Source: Paenibacillaceae bacterium (GTDB lineage: Bacteria > Bacillota > Bacilli > Paenibacillales > Paenibacillaceae). From it: a DNA stretch of 64,000 nt. The notes under the pieces are model-generated. The model saw only the letters and a list, made by a program, of their open reading frames with translations. It made no database searches and was not told the origin of the DNA. The DNA lies in the NCBI GenBank assembly GCA_004134985.1, contig REGQ01000003.1, forward strand, positions 81,796 through 145,795. Direction: 5' to 3'. Below, piece after piece: positions 19,256 through 27,400 of the stretch (positions within the stretch are counted from its first letter, which is position 1; each line of letters starts with the position of its first letter). Position numbers and translations under genes: made by a program.

Positions 19256-20506
19256 ATGTCAAACAGAGAAGTTGCAATACAGCAAACTGTTCCGGTTCAC
19301 GATACAGCCGATGTAGTCATTATTGGGGGCGGGCCGGCAGGCACCGCTGCCGCCATCAGTGCCGCGCGCTGCGGTAAAAAAACGATTTTACTGGAGCATT
19401 CGGGACAATTAGGAGGCATGGGTACGCTCGGAAATGTCAGTATCTTCATGGGAGTAGGGAACGTGACAGGCATCTACCGTGAATTCATCTCCGATTTTAT
19501 GCCCGCCGCCTTGCCACAATCGCATCATCAGTCCATCTGGCCGCAATATTCGCCATTTGAGCTGCGTCACTATTTGAATCAAAAATTGGAGAAGGAAGGG
19601 GTTAAGGTCTACTATCATACCAGTTTTGTTGCGCCAATCATGCAGGGAAACCGAATTACAGGCGTCATCGCGAACACGCGCAGCGGTCTGAGGGCATTCG
19701 AAGGCAAGGTCTGTATTGACTGTACAGGGGATGCAAGAGTGGCCATTGAAGCAGGCGTACCCGTTCGCTCGGGACGGGAAGAGGACGGTTTGACCCAGCC
19801 GATGACGCTGATGTTCATGATGCAGGATACCGGTAAGCCGGTGCCGCAATATTTGCCGGATGACTGCTACCGCTATGAGACCGTTGCCGATCTGCCCCAA
19901 GGCCGCCATCTGTACTGGGAGCAGTCTGACAGCGGTACGCTGCTCGTTAACATGACGCGTGTCAAAGGCAACGGCGCCGATATCGAGGATATCAACTATG
20001 CGGAGAAGGAAGCGCTGCGGCAAGTGTTCTCGGTCGCCAACTATTTGCAGCGCAACAACTACGAGAATTATATTCTATCCCATATACCGGGACAGGTTGG
20101 CGTACGGGAAACCAATCAGATCGAAGGACGTTATACGCTGACAGAGGATGATCTGACTGGCGGCATGCGGTTCGAGGATGTTGTTGCCCAGACGAATTAT
20201 GAGATTGATATCCATAATCCGACTGGCGGAGCAAACACGGACGAACGCAAGCTGGATGGCTACGACATTCCTTATCGCTGCATGCTCCCTCTAGCTGTTG
20301 AGGGATTGATTGTTGCGGGTCGCAGCATCTCGGCTACTCATGTGGCGATGTCCTCCATGCGTGTGCAGGCAACCTGCTATGCCCTTGGCCAAGCAGCAGG
20401 CATCGCCGCCGCTCTGGCGGTTGAAACCGGCAACCCTCTTGCCGACATCCCGGTTCCGGATTTGCATAGGAGGCTCGCTGATCAGGGTGTCGTATTCGCG
20501 CAGTAA
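19256..20506 (+). CDS. FAD-dependent oxidoreductase (FAD_oxidored family)
   Basis: 416 residues. A Rossmann dinucleotide fold opens the protein (DVVIIGGGPAGTAAAISAAR, then LLEHSGQLGGMGT). A second FAD contact is CIDCTGDARVAIEAGVPV and the C-terminal FAD motif is GLIVAGRSISATHVAMSSMR. This matches PF12831 proteins, often found in polysaccharide-use loci with unknown substrates. The region RETNQIEGRYTLTEDD is also typical of the family. GGAGGA lies 8 bases before the ATG, and a TATAAT at 19205-19210 marks a probable promoter. It is divergent from the LacI regulator, a common regulator-target arrangement. No signal peptide, so it acts in the cytoplasm. Confidence 0.87.
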   Translation: MSNREVAIQQTVPVHDTADVVIIGGGPAGTAAAISAARCGKKTILLEHSGQLGGMGTLGNVSIFMGVGNVTGIYREFISDFMPAALPQSHHQSIWPQYSPFELRHYLNQKLEKEGVKVYYHTSFVAPIMQGNRITGVIANTRSGLRAFEGKVCIDCTGDARVAIEAGVPVRSGREEDGLTQPMTLMFMMQDTGKPVPQYLPDDCYRYETVADLPQGRHLYWEQSDSGTLLVNMTRVKGNGADIEDINYAEKEALRQVFSVANYLQRNNYENYILSHIPGQVGVRETNQIEGRYTLTEDDLTGGMRFEDVVAQTNYEIDIHNPTGGANTDERKLDGYDIPYRCMLPLAVEGLIVAGRSISATHVAMSSMRVQATCYALGQAAGIAAALAVETGNPLADIPVPDLHRRLADQGVVFAQ

Positions 20507-20540
20507 CTACCCTTGCCCCGTGTTAGATTCAGGCGTAGGA

Positions 20541-20586
20541 GAAAAAAAATCCCCTTGCAGCACGCATGACGCGTGCGGCAGGGGGG
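20541..20586 (-). terminator. Intrinsic terminator of kptA
   Basis: On the minus strand a GC-rich hairpin (CCCCCCTGCCGCACGC paired with GCGTGCTGCAAGGGG, one bulge) directly follows the kptA stop and ends in a run of eight T (20542-20549). It also lies between convergent genes and could stop readthrough from the FAD oxidoreductase. Confidence 0.75.
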
Positions 20587-21135
20587 TTACACAATCGCTA
20601 TGTACTGCCAGGGCACCTCGCTGCAATTCCATACGTTGTTGGCCGATAAGTAGAAAATATGCCCGTCGCGCAGCATCGCTGTCGTATCAATCGATAGCAG
20701 CACCGGGCTGCCGTAGCGGCTGCCGACATTGCGCGCAGTCTGCATATCCTCCGTCAAATGAACATACTGTCGCGATTGTTTGGTAATCCCTTCCACTCGG
20801 ATGCTGTCCAGAAAACGCGATGCTGTGCCATGATAAAGCGGATTGGGCGGCGTGCATTGTGTCAGCTCCACATCAACTGAGATGGAATGCCCCTGATTGG
20901 CACGGATCTTGGTGTAGTCCGCATTGAAGCTGTAACGCTGCTTGGTATCGCTGCTCACAATCCGCTCCAACGTCGCCATGTCGATGGATTTGCCTGAGCG
21001 ACTCATCCCCGCCAGCAACTCCGCGACGTCCGCCCAGCCGTTCCCATCGAGCGAAATCCCTGCTGCATCAGGCTGGTGACGCAAGATCAGGCTAATAAAC
21101 CGGCCGAGCGCTGTATCATTTCGGTTTGTTGACAT
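20587..21135 (-). CDS. kptA: RNA 2'-phosphotransferase (Tpt1/KptA family)
   Basis: 182 residues. KptA moves the 2'-phosphate of an RNA splice junction to NAD+, giving ADP-ribose 1'',2''-cyclic phosphate. The family core is all present: the N-terminal winged helix FISLILRHQPDAAGISLDGNG, the basic RNA-binding motif SFNADYTKIRANQGHS, and the NAD-binding part LYHGTASRFLDSI, YVHLTED and GSPVLLSID. The ATG at 21135 has AGGAGA at the usual distance; a longer frame to 21213 lacks an SD. In bacteria without tRNA splicing of this kind the natural substrate is unknown. It stands alone with its own terminator. Confidence 0.93.
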   Translation of the reverse strand: MSTNRNDTALGRFISLILRHQPDAAGISLDGNGWADVAELLAGMSRSGKSIDMATLERIVSSDTKQRYSFNADYTKIRANQGHSISVDVELTQCTPPNPLYHGTASRFLDSIRVEGITKQSRQYVHLTEDMQTARNVGSRYGSPVLLSIDTTAMLRDGHIFYLSANNVWNCSEVPWQYIAIV

Positions 21136-21250
21136 ATGAATTCTCCTATAGTCATCGTTGGCAATAATATAGCCCCAAATATACAACCATGTCAATGCAT
21201 TAGGATATATCATGCTCTGCAGTTCTGCCGTCGGTTCCTTTTAAGCCTCA

Positions 21251-21309
21251 GGACTGCGAAATTAAGTTTCCGGGCTGCGAAATTAAGTTTCCGGGCTGCG
21301 AAAGGTTCC
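21251..21309. repeat. 21-base tandem repeat at the end of the MerR gene
   Basis: Two near-identical 21-base units, GGRCTGCGAAATTAAGTTTCC, occupy 21251-21271 and 21272-21292. A partial third (GGGCTGCGAAAGG) runs into the MerR coding sequence. The MerR stop codon at 21283 lies inside the second unit. Confidence 0.85.
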
Positions 21310-21666
21310 CATATAATTTTCAATTTCCTCTTTCTCTGTTTCAAGCAAACCAGCGAGCAACGCTTGAAGCATTCGAAGCTTGCTAATGTTCTGTTCAATC
21401 TCCACAATTTTATTGCGGACGATTTCTTCGAGCACCTCGGCCCTCGTTTCTTTATTAAGCAGTTCAAGCGTCTCCTGAATTTCTTTCAAGGAATAGCCCA
21501 AAGATTTCGCAGCTATAATAAATTTGATCTTCACTAAATAGTCGTCGGTATAGATCCGGTATCCATTGGCACCCCGGCTTGGAGCTGGCAAGACGCCCGT
21601 ATCTTCATAGTAACGAATCGTCGCCATACTCAGGCCCGTGCGCTTGGCAAGCTCTCCTCGTGTCAT
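21283..21666 (-). CDS. MerR-family transcriptional regulator
   Basis: 127 residues. The MerR DNA-binding domain is clear: MTRGELAKRTGLSMATIRYY, the wing EDTGVLPAPSRGANGYRIYT and the hinge VKIKFIIAAKSLGYSLKEIQ. A C-terminal coiled coil (EEIVRNKIVEIEQNISKLRM) makes the dimer. No cysteine pair for metal binding is visible, so the signal is probably an organic molecule. The ATG at 21666 has AGGGGG at good spacing; the frame also allows 21684. It follows the alpha/beta hydrolase gene in the same direction by about 60 bases and may control it. The 3' end runs into a tandem repeat, so the last few residues may be a late addition. Confidence 0.88.
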   Translation of the reverse strand: MTRGELAKRTGLSMATIRYYEDTGVLPAPSRGANGYRIYTDDYLVKIKFIIAAKSLGYSLKEIQETLELLNKETRAEVLEEIVRNKIVEIEQNISKLRMLQALLAGLLETEKEEIENYMGTFRSPET

Positions 21667-21728
21667 TTCATCATCCCCCTTCATCTCAGGCGTTTTCTGA
21701 ACAAACTCGTATGTCCGCTTCCGTCAGC

Positions 21729-23192
21729 CTAGCGATTGTACAACCAGATGTCCCGTTTTGTATAGTTCTCATCGTACTCCACTTCAGGAAATTCCGGGGA
21801 CGGCCCATCCAAAAGCGGCTGCTTTTCCCCTTTCAAATAGTAATCGAAAAACGCTGCAACGTAGGATCGGGTAATATCGATGTTATGAAAGGGATCGATA
21901 TCTTTGGCGAACAGTGCCGGGGACAGCAGCGGGATCTCCGTAAAGCTTTGATGAAATAACTTGTCCACAGTCAAATAATATCGGTCGCTGCTGCTGTGTT
22001 TCATCACAAAATCAAGGTCAGTCGCGAATTCTTCAAAAAACACTTTATCCTTGTTCGTTTCCGACGTGTCCAGACTTTTCGCAGTTCCGCCTGTCATCAT
22101 ATACATAAAGGGCTGCTGCAGGCCGTTATGGGCAACACTTCCCCAAAATCCGCCCTCCAAACTGACTCCTGCCTTGAAACGATGATCCAGTGCGAGCGCC
22201 TCCGCCGTTGTCGCTCCTCCGTAAGAATGGCCGAATATTCCCACACGGTCCAGATCAAGCTTGCCTTCGAACAAGCCGCCGGTGCCTTGAGCATTCCAGG
22301 CAGTGAGCGTGTCCAGCACAAAACGTGCATCTGCTGCGCGAATGCCAACCCCCTTCACGTTATGGTCGTAAAGCGCTTGAGATGTTGGGAACTCCGGATC
22401 GGGCTTGTAGTAAGTGCTCCGTTCATCAGGAAACGCCACTTTGGCGGAAGTATAGGGGTGATCCATGCCAACGACAATATAGCCGCGGCTCACTAATTCT
22501 TCAATTGCCGTCATGCTTTGAAAACGGGTTGAGCGAATACCGGGTGAGAACAGCAGCACCGGATAACCGGCTTCGTTGGGCGCCAATTCCACCTCGGGCA
22601 CCACATGAGTCGGGATTGTTGTCAAATAGCCAAACAACTGCTTAGGTATATCAAACACAAGACTGACCGCCTCGCCAAGCTCTTCCGGGTAATGCTCCCT
22701 CGGCTTGCCTTTGGCTGCGGCAGGATCGACTGGATACCACACGTTCACCATCAACTCTCGCTTGCCGCCCGGTTCATCGCCCAATGTCTCTTCCCGCGTT
22801 TCATCCGTTAAATGACGAACAACCGTACCGATTGCATAGCTTCCTGTTGGCTCTGGCACGGTGAACACCGGCAGCAGCCTATCCAAATAAATGGCGGATG
22901 CCGTCAGCGCCACTACGACAATAGAGAGCGCAATCCTGCCCGCGAGAAGGCGGCGGTGGGCTTTAGGCTTGCGTCGGACAAGCCTGAGCAAGAGGACGAT
23001 GATTAGCGCCGCCCCAACAGCATATAGTGGAATAACTTGAAAACGAAACAAACCCATAGCAGCATGAACCACTAGACTGAGCGTAAGAAGCGTGAATAGT
23101 CCGGCGTCAAACCGCCGATTTCGCCACCCAAAAATAACAAGCCCCGCAGCTGCCAAACTGATCAAAACCAGCGTAACTTCAAACCATTTCAT
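21729..23192 (-). CDS. Membrane-anchored alpha/beta hydrolase (PAF-acetylhydrolase-like)
   Basis: About 487 residues. Four hydrophobic segments cover the first 120 or so residues (from FEVTLVLISLAAAGLVIFGW to the one near IALSIVVVALTASAIYLDRL). A catalytic domain follows with the nucleophile elbow VGIFGHSYGGATTAEAL (Ser in GHSYGG), the oxyanion region YPVLLFSPGIRSTRFQSM, and late acid and histidine candidates such as KLFHQSFTEIPLLS. This matches platelet-activating-factor acetylhydrolase or dienelactone-hydrolase-like bacterial lipases. The ATG at 23192 has GGAGG 8 bases upstream. Catalysis probably occurs on the outer face of the membrane. A MerR regulator gene follows. Confidence 0.82.
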   Translation of the reverse strand: MKWFEVTLVLISLAAAGLVIFGWRNRRFDAGLFTLLTLSLVVHAAMGLFRFQVIPLYAVGAALIIVLLLRLVRRKPKAHRRLLAGRIALSIVVVALTASAIYLDRLLPVFTVPEPTGSYAIGTVVRHLTDETREETLGDEPGGKRELMVNVWYPVDPAAAKGKPREHYPEELGEAVSLVFDIPKQLFGYLTTIPTHVVPEVELAPNEAGYPVLLFSPGIRSTRFQSMTAIEELVSRGYIVVGMDHPYTSAKVAFPDERSTYYKPDPEFPTSQALYDHNVKGVGIRAADARFVLDTLTAWNAQGTGGLFEGKLDLDRVGIFGHSYGGATTAEALALDHRFKAGVSLEGGFWGSVAHNGLQQPFMYMMTGGTAKSLDTSETNKDKVFFEEFATDLDFVMKHSSSDRYYLTVDKLFHQSFTEIPLLSPALFAKDIDPFHNIDITRSYVAAFFDYYLKGEKQPLLDGPSPEFPEVEYDENYTKRDIWLYNR

Positions 23193-23360
23193 AATAGCTA
23201 CCTCCATAATAACGCGGCCATCCATGTGAACCGCCATTTGTTATAATGTAATTATAAAGGTTGAAGTATACTTCAAGGTCAAGCATCAATGTTTTGTCTT
23301 ATGATCAAGTATAGGCGAAATTACCTTCGCCTGTCTTTGGCGGGATAGTGACGGCTGCCC

Positions 23361-23768
23361 TTTGAGGGCGAGGGCGGCCGAGGGCGGAGCTTTGAGCGCG
23401 ATGCGGCCAGGGCGGCGAGGGCCGAGCTTGTGCGCGATGCGGCGAGGGCAGCGAGGGCCGAGCTTGAGCGCGATGCGGCGAGGGCAGCCGAGGGCCGAGC
23501 TTTGAGCGCGATGCGGCCAGGGCCGAGATTGTGCGCGATGCGGCGAGGGCGGCCGAGGGCGGAGCTTTGAGCGCGATGCGGCGGTGGCAGCGAGGGCCGA
23601 GCTTTGAGCGCGATGAGGACGATGGCAGCCGATGGCGGCGCTTTGAACACGATGAGGGCGAGGGCAGCGATGGCGGAGCTTTGAGCGCGATGCGGGCGAT
23701 CGCAGCCGAGGGCGGAGCTTTGAGCGCGATGCGGGCGATCGCAGCCGAGGGCGGAGCTTTGAGCGGAC
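23361..23768. repeat. GC-rich minisatellite, about 12 copies of a 36-39 base unit
   Basis: The core TTTGAGCGCGATGCGG recurs with starts at 23361, 23391, 23428, 23464, 23501, 23529, 23566, 23603, 23642, 23680, 23719 and 23758. Spacing is mostly 36-39 bases, with two gaps of 28-30. The last units are the most alike and contain GCGATCGC. All frames here are repetitive Arg/Ala/Pro-rich strings without an SD, so it is not called coding. It lies upstream of the membrane hydrolase gene. Confidence 0.85.
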
Positions 23769-23800
23769 AGAACTGGAGCAGCAGAGGGTTCCTATCATGC

Positions 23801-23988
23801 AAATAATGCAAAAATGCAGCATTTTGGGGTCATATCCCCTGCTGCTGCCATAATTGCTGCTCATGTGCAGGATTTATTTCAATCTCCCCACAATTTTGGA
23901 GCATTCTAAGTTAAAATACTGCATAATCGCATCATTTTACCCCTACAACTGAATTTCACACCTCAAATCCTGCATTATTGCATTATTT
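23801..23988. repeat. Dispersed TGCAT-type inverted and direct repeats in a gene-free stretch
   Basis: AAATAATGCAAAAATGCAG (23801-23819) is the inverted partner of CTGCATTATTGCATTATTT (23970-23988) with one mismatch in 19. A third, weaker copy in the second orientation lies at about 23918-23937. The first copy overlaps the palindrome AAAATGCAGCATTTT. No gene was found between 23200 and 24260. Confidence 0.6.
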
Positions 23989-24021
23989 CAACATCCAATC
24001 TGCCTTCGACCCGTTTACTCT

Positions 24022-24128
24022 CGTAAAGATGATACAAGTCCATCCGGCTAATCAAACGCAAAGATGATACAAGTCCATCCGGTAATCAAACGTAAAGATG
24101 ATACAAGTCCATCACCCGGTTAATCAAA
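24022..24128 (+). repeat. Three-copy tandem repeat of about 35 bases
   Basis: Units start at 24022, 24057 and 24091 (lengths 35, 34, 38). Each contains AAAGATGATACAAGTCCATC and ends in TAATCAAA. They differ only by short indels. The function is unknown; each unit has weak hairpin potential. Confidence 0.85.
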
Positions 24129-24183
24129 CGACGTAATTGGCTTATCCTGTGATTCCGAACGAGAGGGAGATACGTCCGCTTCG

Positions 24184-24225
24184 CGAAAAAAAGAAGCCAG
24201 ATGGCGTTTGCCATACTGGCTTTTA
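24184..24225 (-). terminator. Intrinsic terminator of the cluster B operon
   Basis: On the minus strand AAGCCAG/CTGGCTT forms the base and GGC/GCC the upper part of a hairpin that ends in a run of T (24185-24191 on the plus strand is all A). It lies about 45 bases after the beta-helix gene stop. Confidence 0.75.
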
Positions 24226-24262
24226 TTTCAAGCCGCTTCTTCTATTTCAAGCCGCTTCTTCT
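24225..24262. repeat. Perfect 19-base tandem duplication after the beta-helix gene
   Basis: ATTTCAAGCCGCTTCTTCT occurs twice in direct succession (24225-24243 and 24244-24262), between the stop of the beta-helix gene and its terminator. It looks like a recent slippage or duplication event. Confidence 0.9.
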
Positions 24263-24265
24263 GTT

Positions 24266-27200
24266 TTAAACCTCGACCAACTCCAGGTCATCAAAGTAGA
24301 CTTCACCAGCAGTCGTACCTTTGTACAAGTAAATCGTAGCGCTTGTATGGGAAGGGCCAGTCGTAAACATCACCTCTTTATATACATACCCTTCGCCGTT
24401 CTCGAATCCCCAGGCATCGACCGTGCCTCCGCCGAAGCTTTTCGCGCCGAACACGGCAACGCCACCATTAGCGCTGTCCCCCCAACCGCTCAGCCGGTAG
24501 GTCGTATTGGGTGCAAGTCCTGTTACTTGCTGCTCGACACCAACATAGCCGCCGCTCAGCTTTGCCGCATATTCACCGCTCCGTACGACGGCTTCTGTCA
24601 CCGAGGCTCCGCCATAATTGACCGGCCATCCCGCCAGGCTGCCCGTTTCAAAGCCGCCATTGGCCAGCAGATTGACCGGCTGGGGCTCCTCCTCCCGCAA
24701 AATTCGGAAATAATCGAAGTCCGCTGTCAGTCCTGTCCCTGCACAGACGATCAGACCGATCTTCGGCGCTGCAAAATTAACCGTTTGCTCCGTCCACACC
24801 TGCGTGTAGGTGATTCCATCAGCCGAATAGTAGCCGCTGTACTGATTGCCGCTTTTTACAACTCGCATGTAAGAGACGGTCGAAGCGATCGTGTCCGGCA
24901 CCTCAACATGGCCGCGCACTTCATCAATCTGCCGAGTGAACTGAAACTGGTTGCCGCTGCCGTACAGCCGGGTCATCCGCACATAAGTGCCGTCATCGTC
25001 ATAGACGATTAATCCTCCTTGTGACCACTGGGAGGAAGGCTTGCCATCCAGCTTCGTCTCGATCGTCCAATCGCCGTCAGGCGCACCCGTAAGCAAAATG
25101 TTGCGCGCAGTGGTCATGCCATCGACAATGTCGCCGCCCTCGCTGACAATTCTCATATAACCGGGGCGGTCGGTCAGCGACCACTTCTGACTGTTCTCCC
25201 GAATCCAGTTCCACTGTTCATCCAATCCGGTGAGCGCGAATTCATCGTCAGTGCCTTCCACAAATACAGGCTCCTTCGTGCCACCTCCGGGCGCAGCGCT
25301 GAACTGAATCAGTTCCATGTCGTCGAACCGCACCTCGCCCGCACCGCCAGCCTTGTACATGAAGACCGTGGCGCTTGTACTGCTAGTGCCGGTTGTAAAC
25401 GTAATCGCCTTGCGGCCATACGACGTGTCCGAGGCAACAATATGTGCCGATTGTTCTGAGTTGCCGTGGTTTTTCACCCCGAATACCGCGCTCCCTCCGC
25501 CGGCGCTTATGCCGTGCGCGTACAGCCGGTACATCGTATTGGGATGCAGACCGGTAACCGTCTGTTCAATACCGGCATAGTTCCCGGTCAGACGCGCCGC
25601 ATATTCGCCAGTGCGAGCGCCGCTATTCACAACCGAAGCGCCATTGTAATGAATGCCCCAGCCGGTAAAGTCACCGGTCTCAAATCCGGGATTTTGCAGC
25701 AGATTCACCTGCGACGGCGGCTCGGGAAGCGGCGGCAAATTGTTAGGATCGAGACCCGGTCCATGATAAGCGCCGATATTCGGTGCAGCAGCAGCCTGAA
25801 CGGCGTTGCCGAAGAAATCAAAACCGCCATTGTTCGCGATTACGCTGCCCGCGCCAATCGCCGGTGACGTATTGAGCAACTGGTAGCCTACCAGCGTTTC
25901 CCTGCCGATCCCGCCTGATCCCGGCGAGGCGAGTTGCGGATCGGCGACGATTTTATACGGATCGCTTGGCTCGCTGGCAGGATGATTGCCGTAGAACAGA
26001 TTGTGTTCAAACACATTGTTTGTGCTGCCGCCGAAGCTGTAACCGCCCGACCCAAGATTGTAGATGATATTATTGTAGAAAGATGTGTTCGAGGCGAAGC
26101 CATCCCATGAGATGTAATCGACCACTTTCGTATCCGAGCTCGCCGGAATGTACACTGTGTTGTTGTATATCGTTGTATTGTTGGGCGTCCCGCTGAAGTT
26201 GAACACCGCTTTGGCGTCATTCTGGCTAATATTGTAGCGGATGACCGTATTGGTGTTGTAATTGGACGCGTTCGTCCCATCATTGACCGTCAAGACGAAT
26301 CCGCCTGCATTGTGATGGCTGTAATTGTACTGAATGATCGTGCCGTCGCTGTTGAAGTCTGCGTCATAAGCCATCGCATCCCCGCCAGGAGCGGTATTGT
26401 ACACCTCATTGTACTGGATCACCGAATCCTTGGCCCCCCATACCCACAGCGGCACATGATATCCACTGGCCCGCACATGAGTGTCATACACAACGTTGTG
26501 CTCAATGACGCCATCGGTTGTGTTGAGGATGAAGGCGCCATCCGCTGCAACGTCGTAGATGACATTGTTAGCTACCTTCAATCCGCTGGAGAAGGTGCGC
26601 TGTGCGCCATTAAGATAAATGCCGACGCTGTCCAACGAGTAAATACGGTTGTTCTGAATCGTCACATCCTTGACATGGTAATCCCAATTCTCGCCCCACA
26701 CGATAATCCCGCCATTGCGGGCATAATCGTTGGCAACGCTGCCCTTGACGTGATGAATGTCAAGATGTTCGAACACGAAATGCTGATACACGACCGGATT
26801 GGAGAAGCCTCCACTGGTTCCGTCGACATGAATCCCTCTGCGCTGCCCTGGTGTCGCTGCATTGTTCGTAATCTCCAGGTTGCGCACTTCCCAGCCTTCC
26901 TGATTGTAGAAGTAAACGGCCGCATGCGCCCCACCTCCGGCGATAAGCGGTTTGCCGCCATCCCCATATCGGTCGATGCGAATCGGATTAACGCTAGTGC
27001 CCGAACCCTGCGGTGCCAGCGTCCCGTTCCATACTCCGCCAGCCTTGAACAGAATGCTGTCCCCCGGCTGATAGACAATACTGTTGACCTTGTCAAGGCT
27101 TCGCCACGCTGTCCCCGGCGCTGTGCCTGCTCCAGTGTCGCTACCAGCGGTGGAGTCAACATAGTACACCGTACCGCTGGCAAGTGCCACCGGTGTCCCC

Positions 27201-27373
27201 ATGCCTGATGGCAAGCCCAATCCCGACAGGACCACCATCGCGCATAGCACAACAGCGACCAGCGGACGCAGCAAGCTGAAGCCGATCCGCTTGCTAACGG
27301 TTCTCCCGTTCCCGCGTATCTCTGTACCCGTTGATACGAATAATGCGTTTAATCTGCCCATTCTTTTATTCAT
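24266..27373 (-). CDS. Secreted right-handed beta-helix protein with two carbohydrate-binding jelly rolls and a GH43-C-like domain
   Basis: A 1035-residue exported protein. The signal peptide ends near VALASG (residue 66). Residues 68-548 form a right-handed parallel beta-helix of the polysaccharide-lyase type (N-terminal VYYVDSTAGSDTGAG; repeated NNRIYS, NNVIYD, YNEVYN, NNTVY, NNIIYN turns). A CBM4/9-like jelly roll (551-697, NPGFETGDFTGW to RFDDMELIQF) is followed by a DUF1349/GH43 C-terminal-like domain (698-895, DEQWNWIRENSQKWSLTD) and a second jelly roll (898-1035) that closely resembles the first. The likely role is lyase or hydrolase action on a cell-wall or plant polysaccharide. It is the last gene of a minus-strand run after the binding protein and a chaperone-like gene. 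Confidence 0.85.
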   Translation of the reverse strand: MNKRMGRLNALFVSTGTEIRGNGRTVSKRIGFSLLRPLVAVVLCAMVVLSGLGLPSGMGTPVALASGTVYYVDSTAGSDTGAGTAPGTAWRSLDKVNSIVYQPGDSILFKAGGVWNGTLAPQGSGTSVNPIRIDRYGDGGKPLIAGGGAHAAVYFYNQEGWEVRNLEITNNAATPGQRRGIHVDGTSGGFSNPVVYQHFVFEHLDIHHVKGSVANDYARNGGIIVWGENWDYHVKDVTIQNNRIYSLDSVGIYLNGAQRTFSSGLKVANNVIYDVAADGAFILNTTDGVIEHNVVYDTHVRASGYHVPLWVWGAKDSVIQYNEVYNTAPGGDAMAYDADFNSDGTIIQYNYSHHNAGGFVLTVNDGTNASNYNTNTVIRYNISQNDAKAVFNFSGTPNNTTIYNNTVYIPASSDTKVVDYISWDGFASNTSFYNNIIYNLGSGGYSFGGSTNNVFEHNLFYGNHPASEPSDPYKIVADPQLASPGSGGIGRETLVGYQLLNTSPAIGAGSVIANNGGFDFFGNAVQAAAAPNIGAYHGPGLDPNNLPPLPEPPSQVNLLQNPGFETGDFTGWGIHYNGASVVNSGARTGEYAARLTGNYAGIEQTVTGLHPNTMYRLYAHGISAGGGSAVFGVKNHGNSEQSAHIVASDTSYGRKAITFTTGTSSTSATVFMYKAGGAGEVRFDDMELIQFSAAPGGGTKEPVFVEGTDDEFALTGLDEQWNWIRENSQKWSLTDRPGYMRIVSEGGDIVDGMTTARNILLTGAPDGDWTIETKLDGKPSSQWSQGGLIVYDDDGTYVRMTRLYGSGNQFQFTRQIDEVRGHVEVPDTIASTVSYMRVVKSGNQYSGYYSADGITYTQVWTEQTVNFAAPKIGLIVCAGTGLTADFDYFRILREEEPQPVNLLANGGFETGSLAGWPVNYGGASVTEAVVRSGEYAAKLSGGYVGVEQQVTGLAPNTTYRLSGWGDSANGGVAVFGAKSFGGGTVDAWGFENGEGYVYKEVMFTTGPSHTSATIYLYKGTTAGEVYFDDLELVEV

Positions 27374-27400
27374 GTCTGTATCCCCTGCCTCTTGGTCAGT

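Noticed and set aside
19140-19256. A LacI-type operator or catabolite-repression site between the LacI gene and the FAD oxidoreductase
   Set aside because: No palindrome close to the usual LacI or cre consensus could be found there.
23286-23864. Arg/Pro/Ala-rich open frames on both strands
   Set aside because: They are created by the tandem repeat; several frames are open at once, none has an SD, and the residues just follow the repeat unit.
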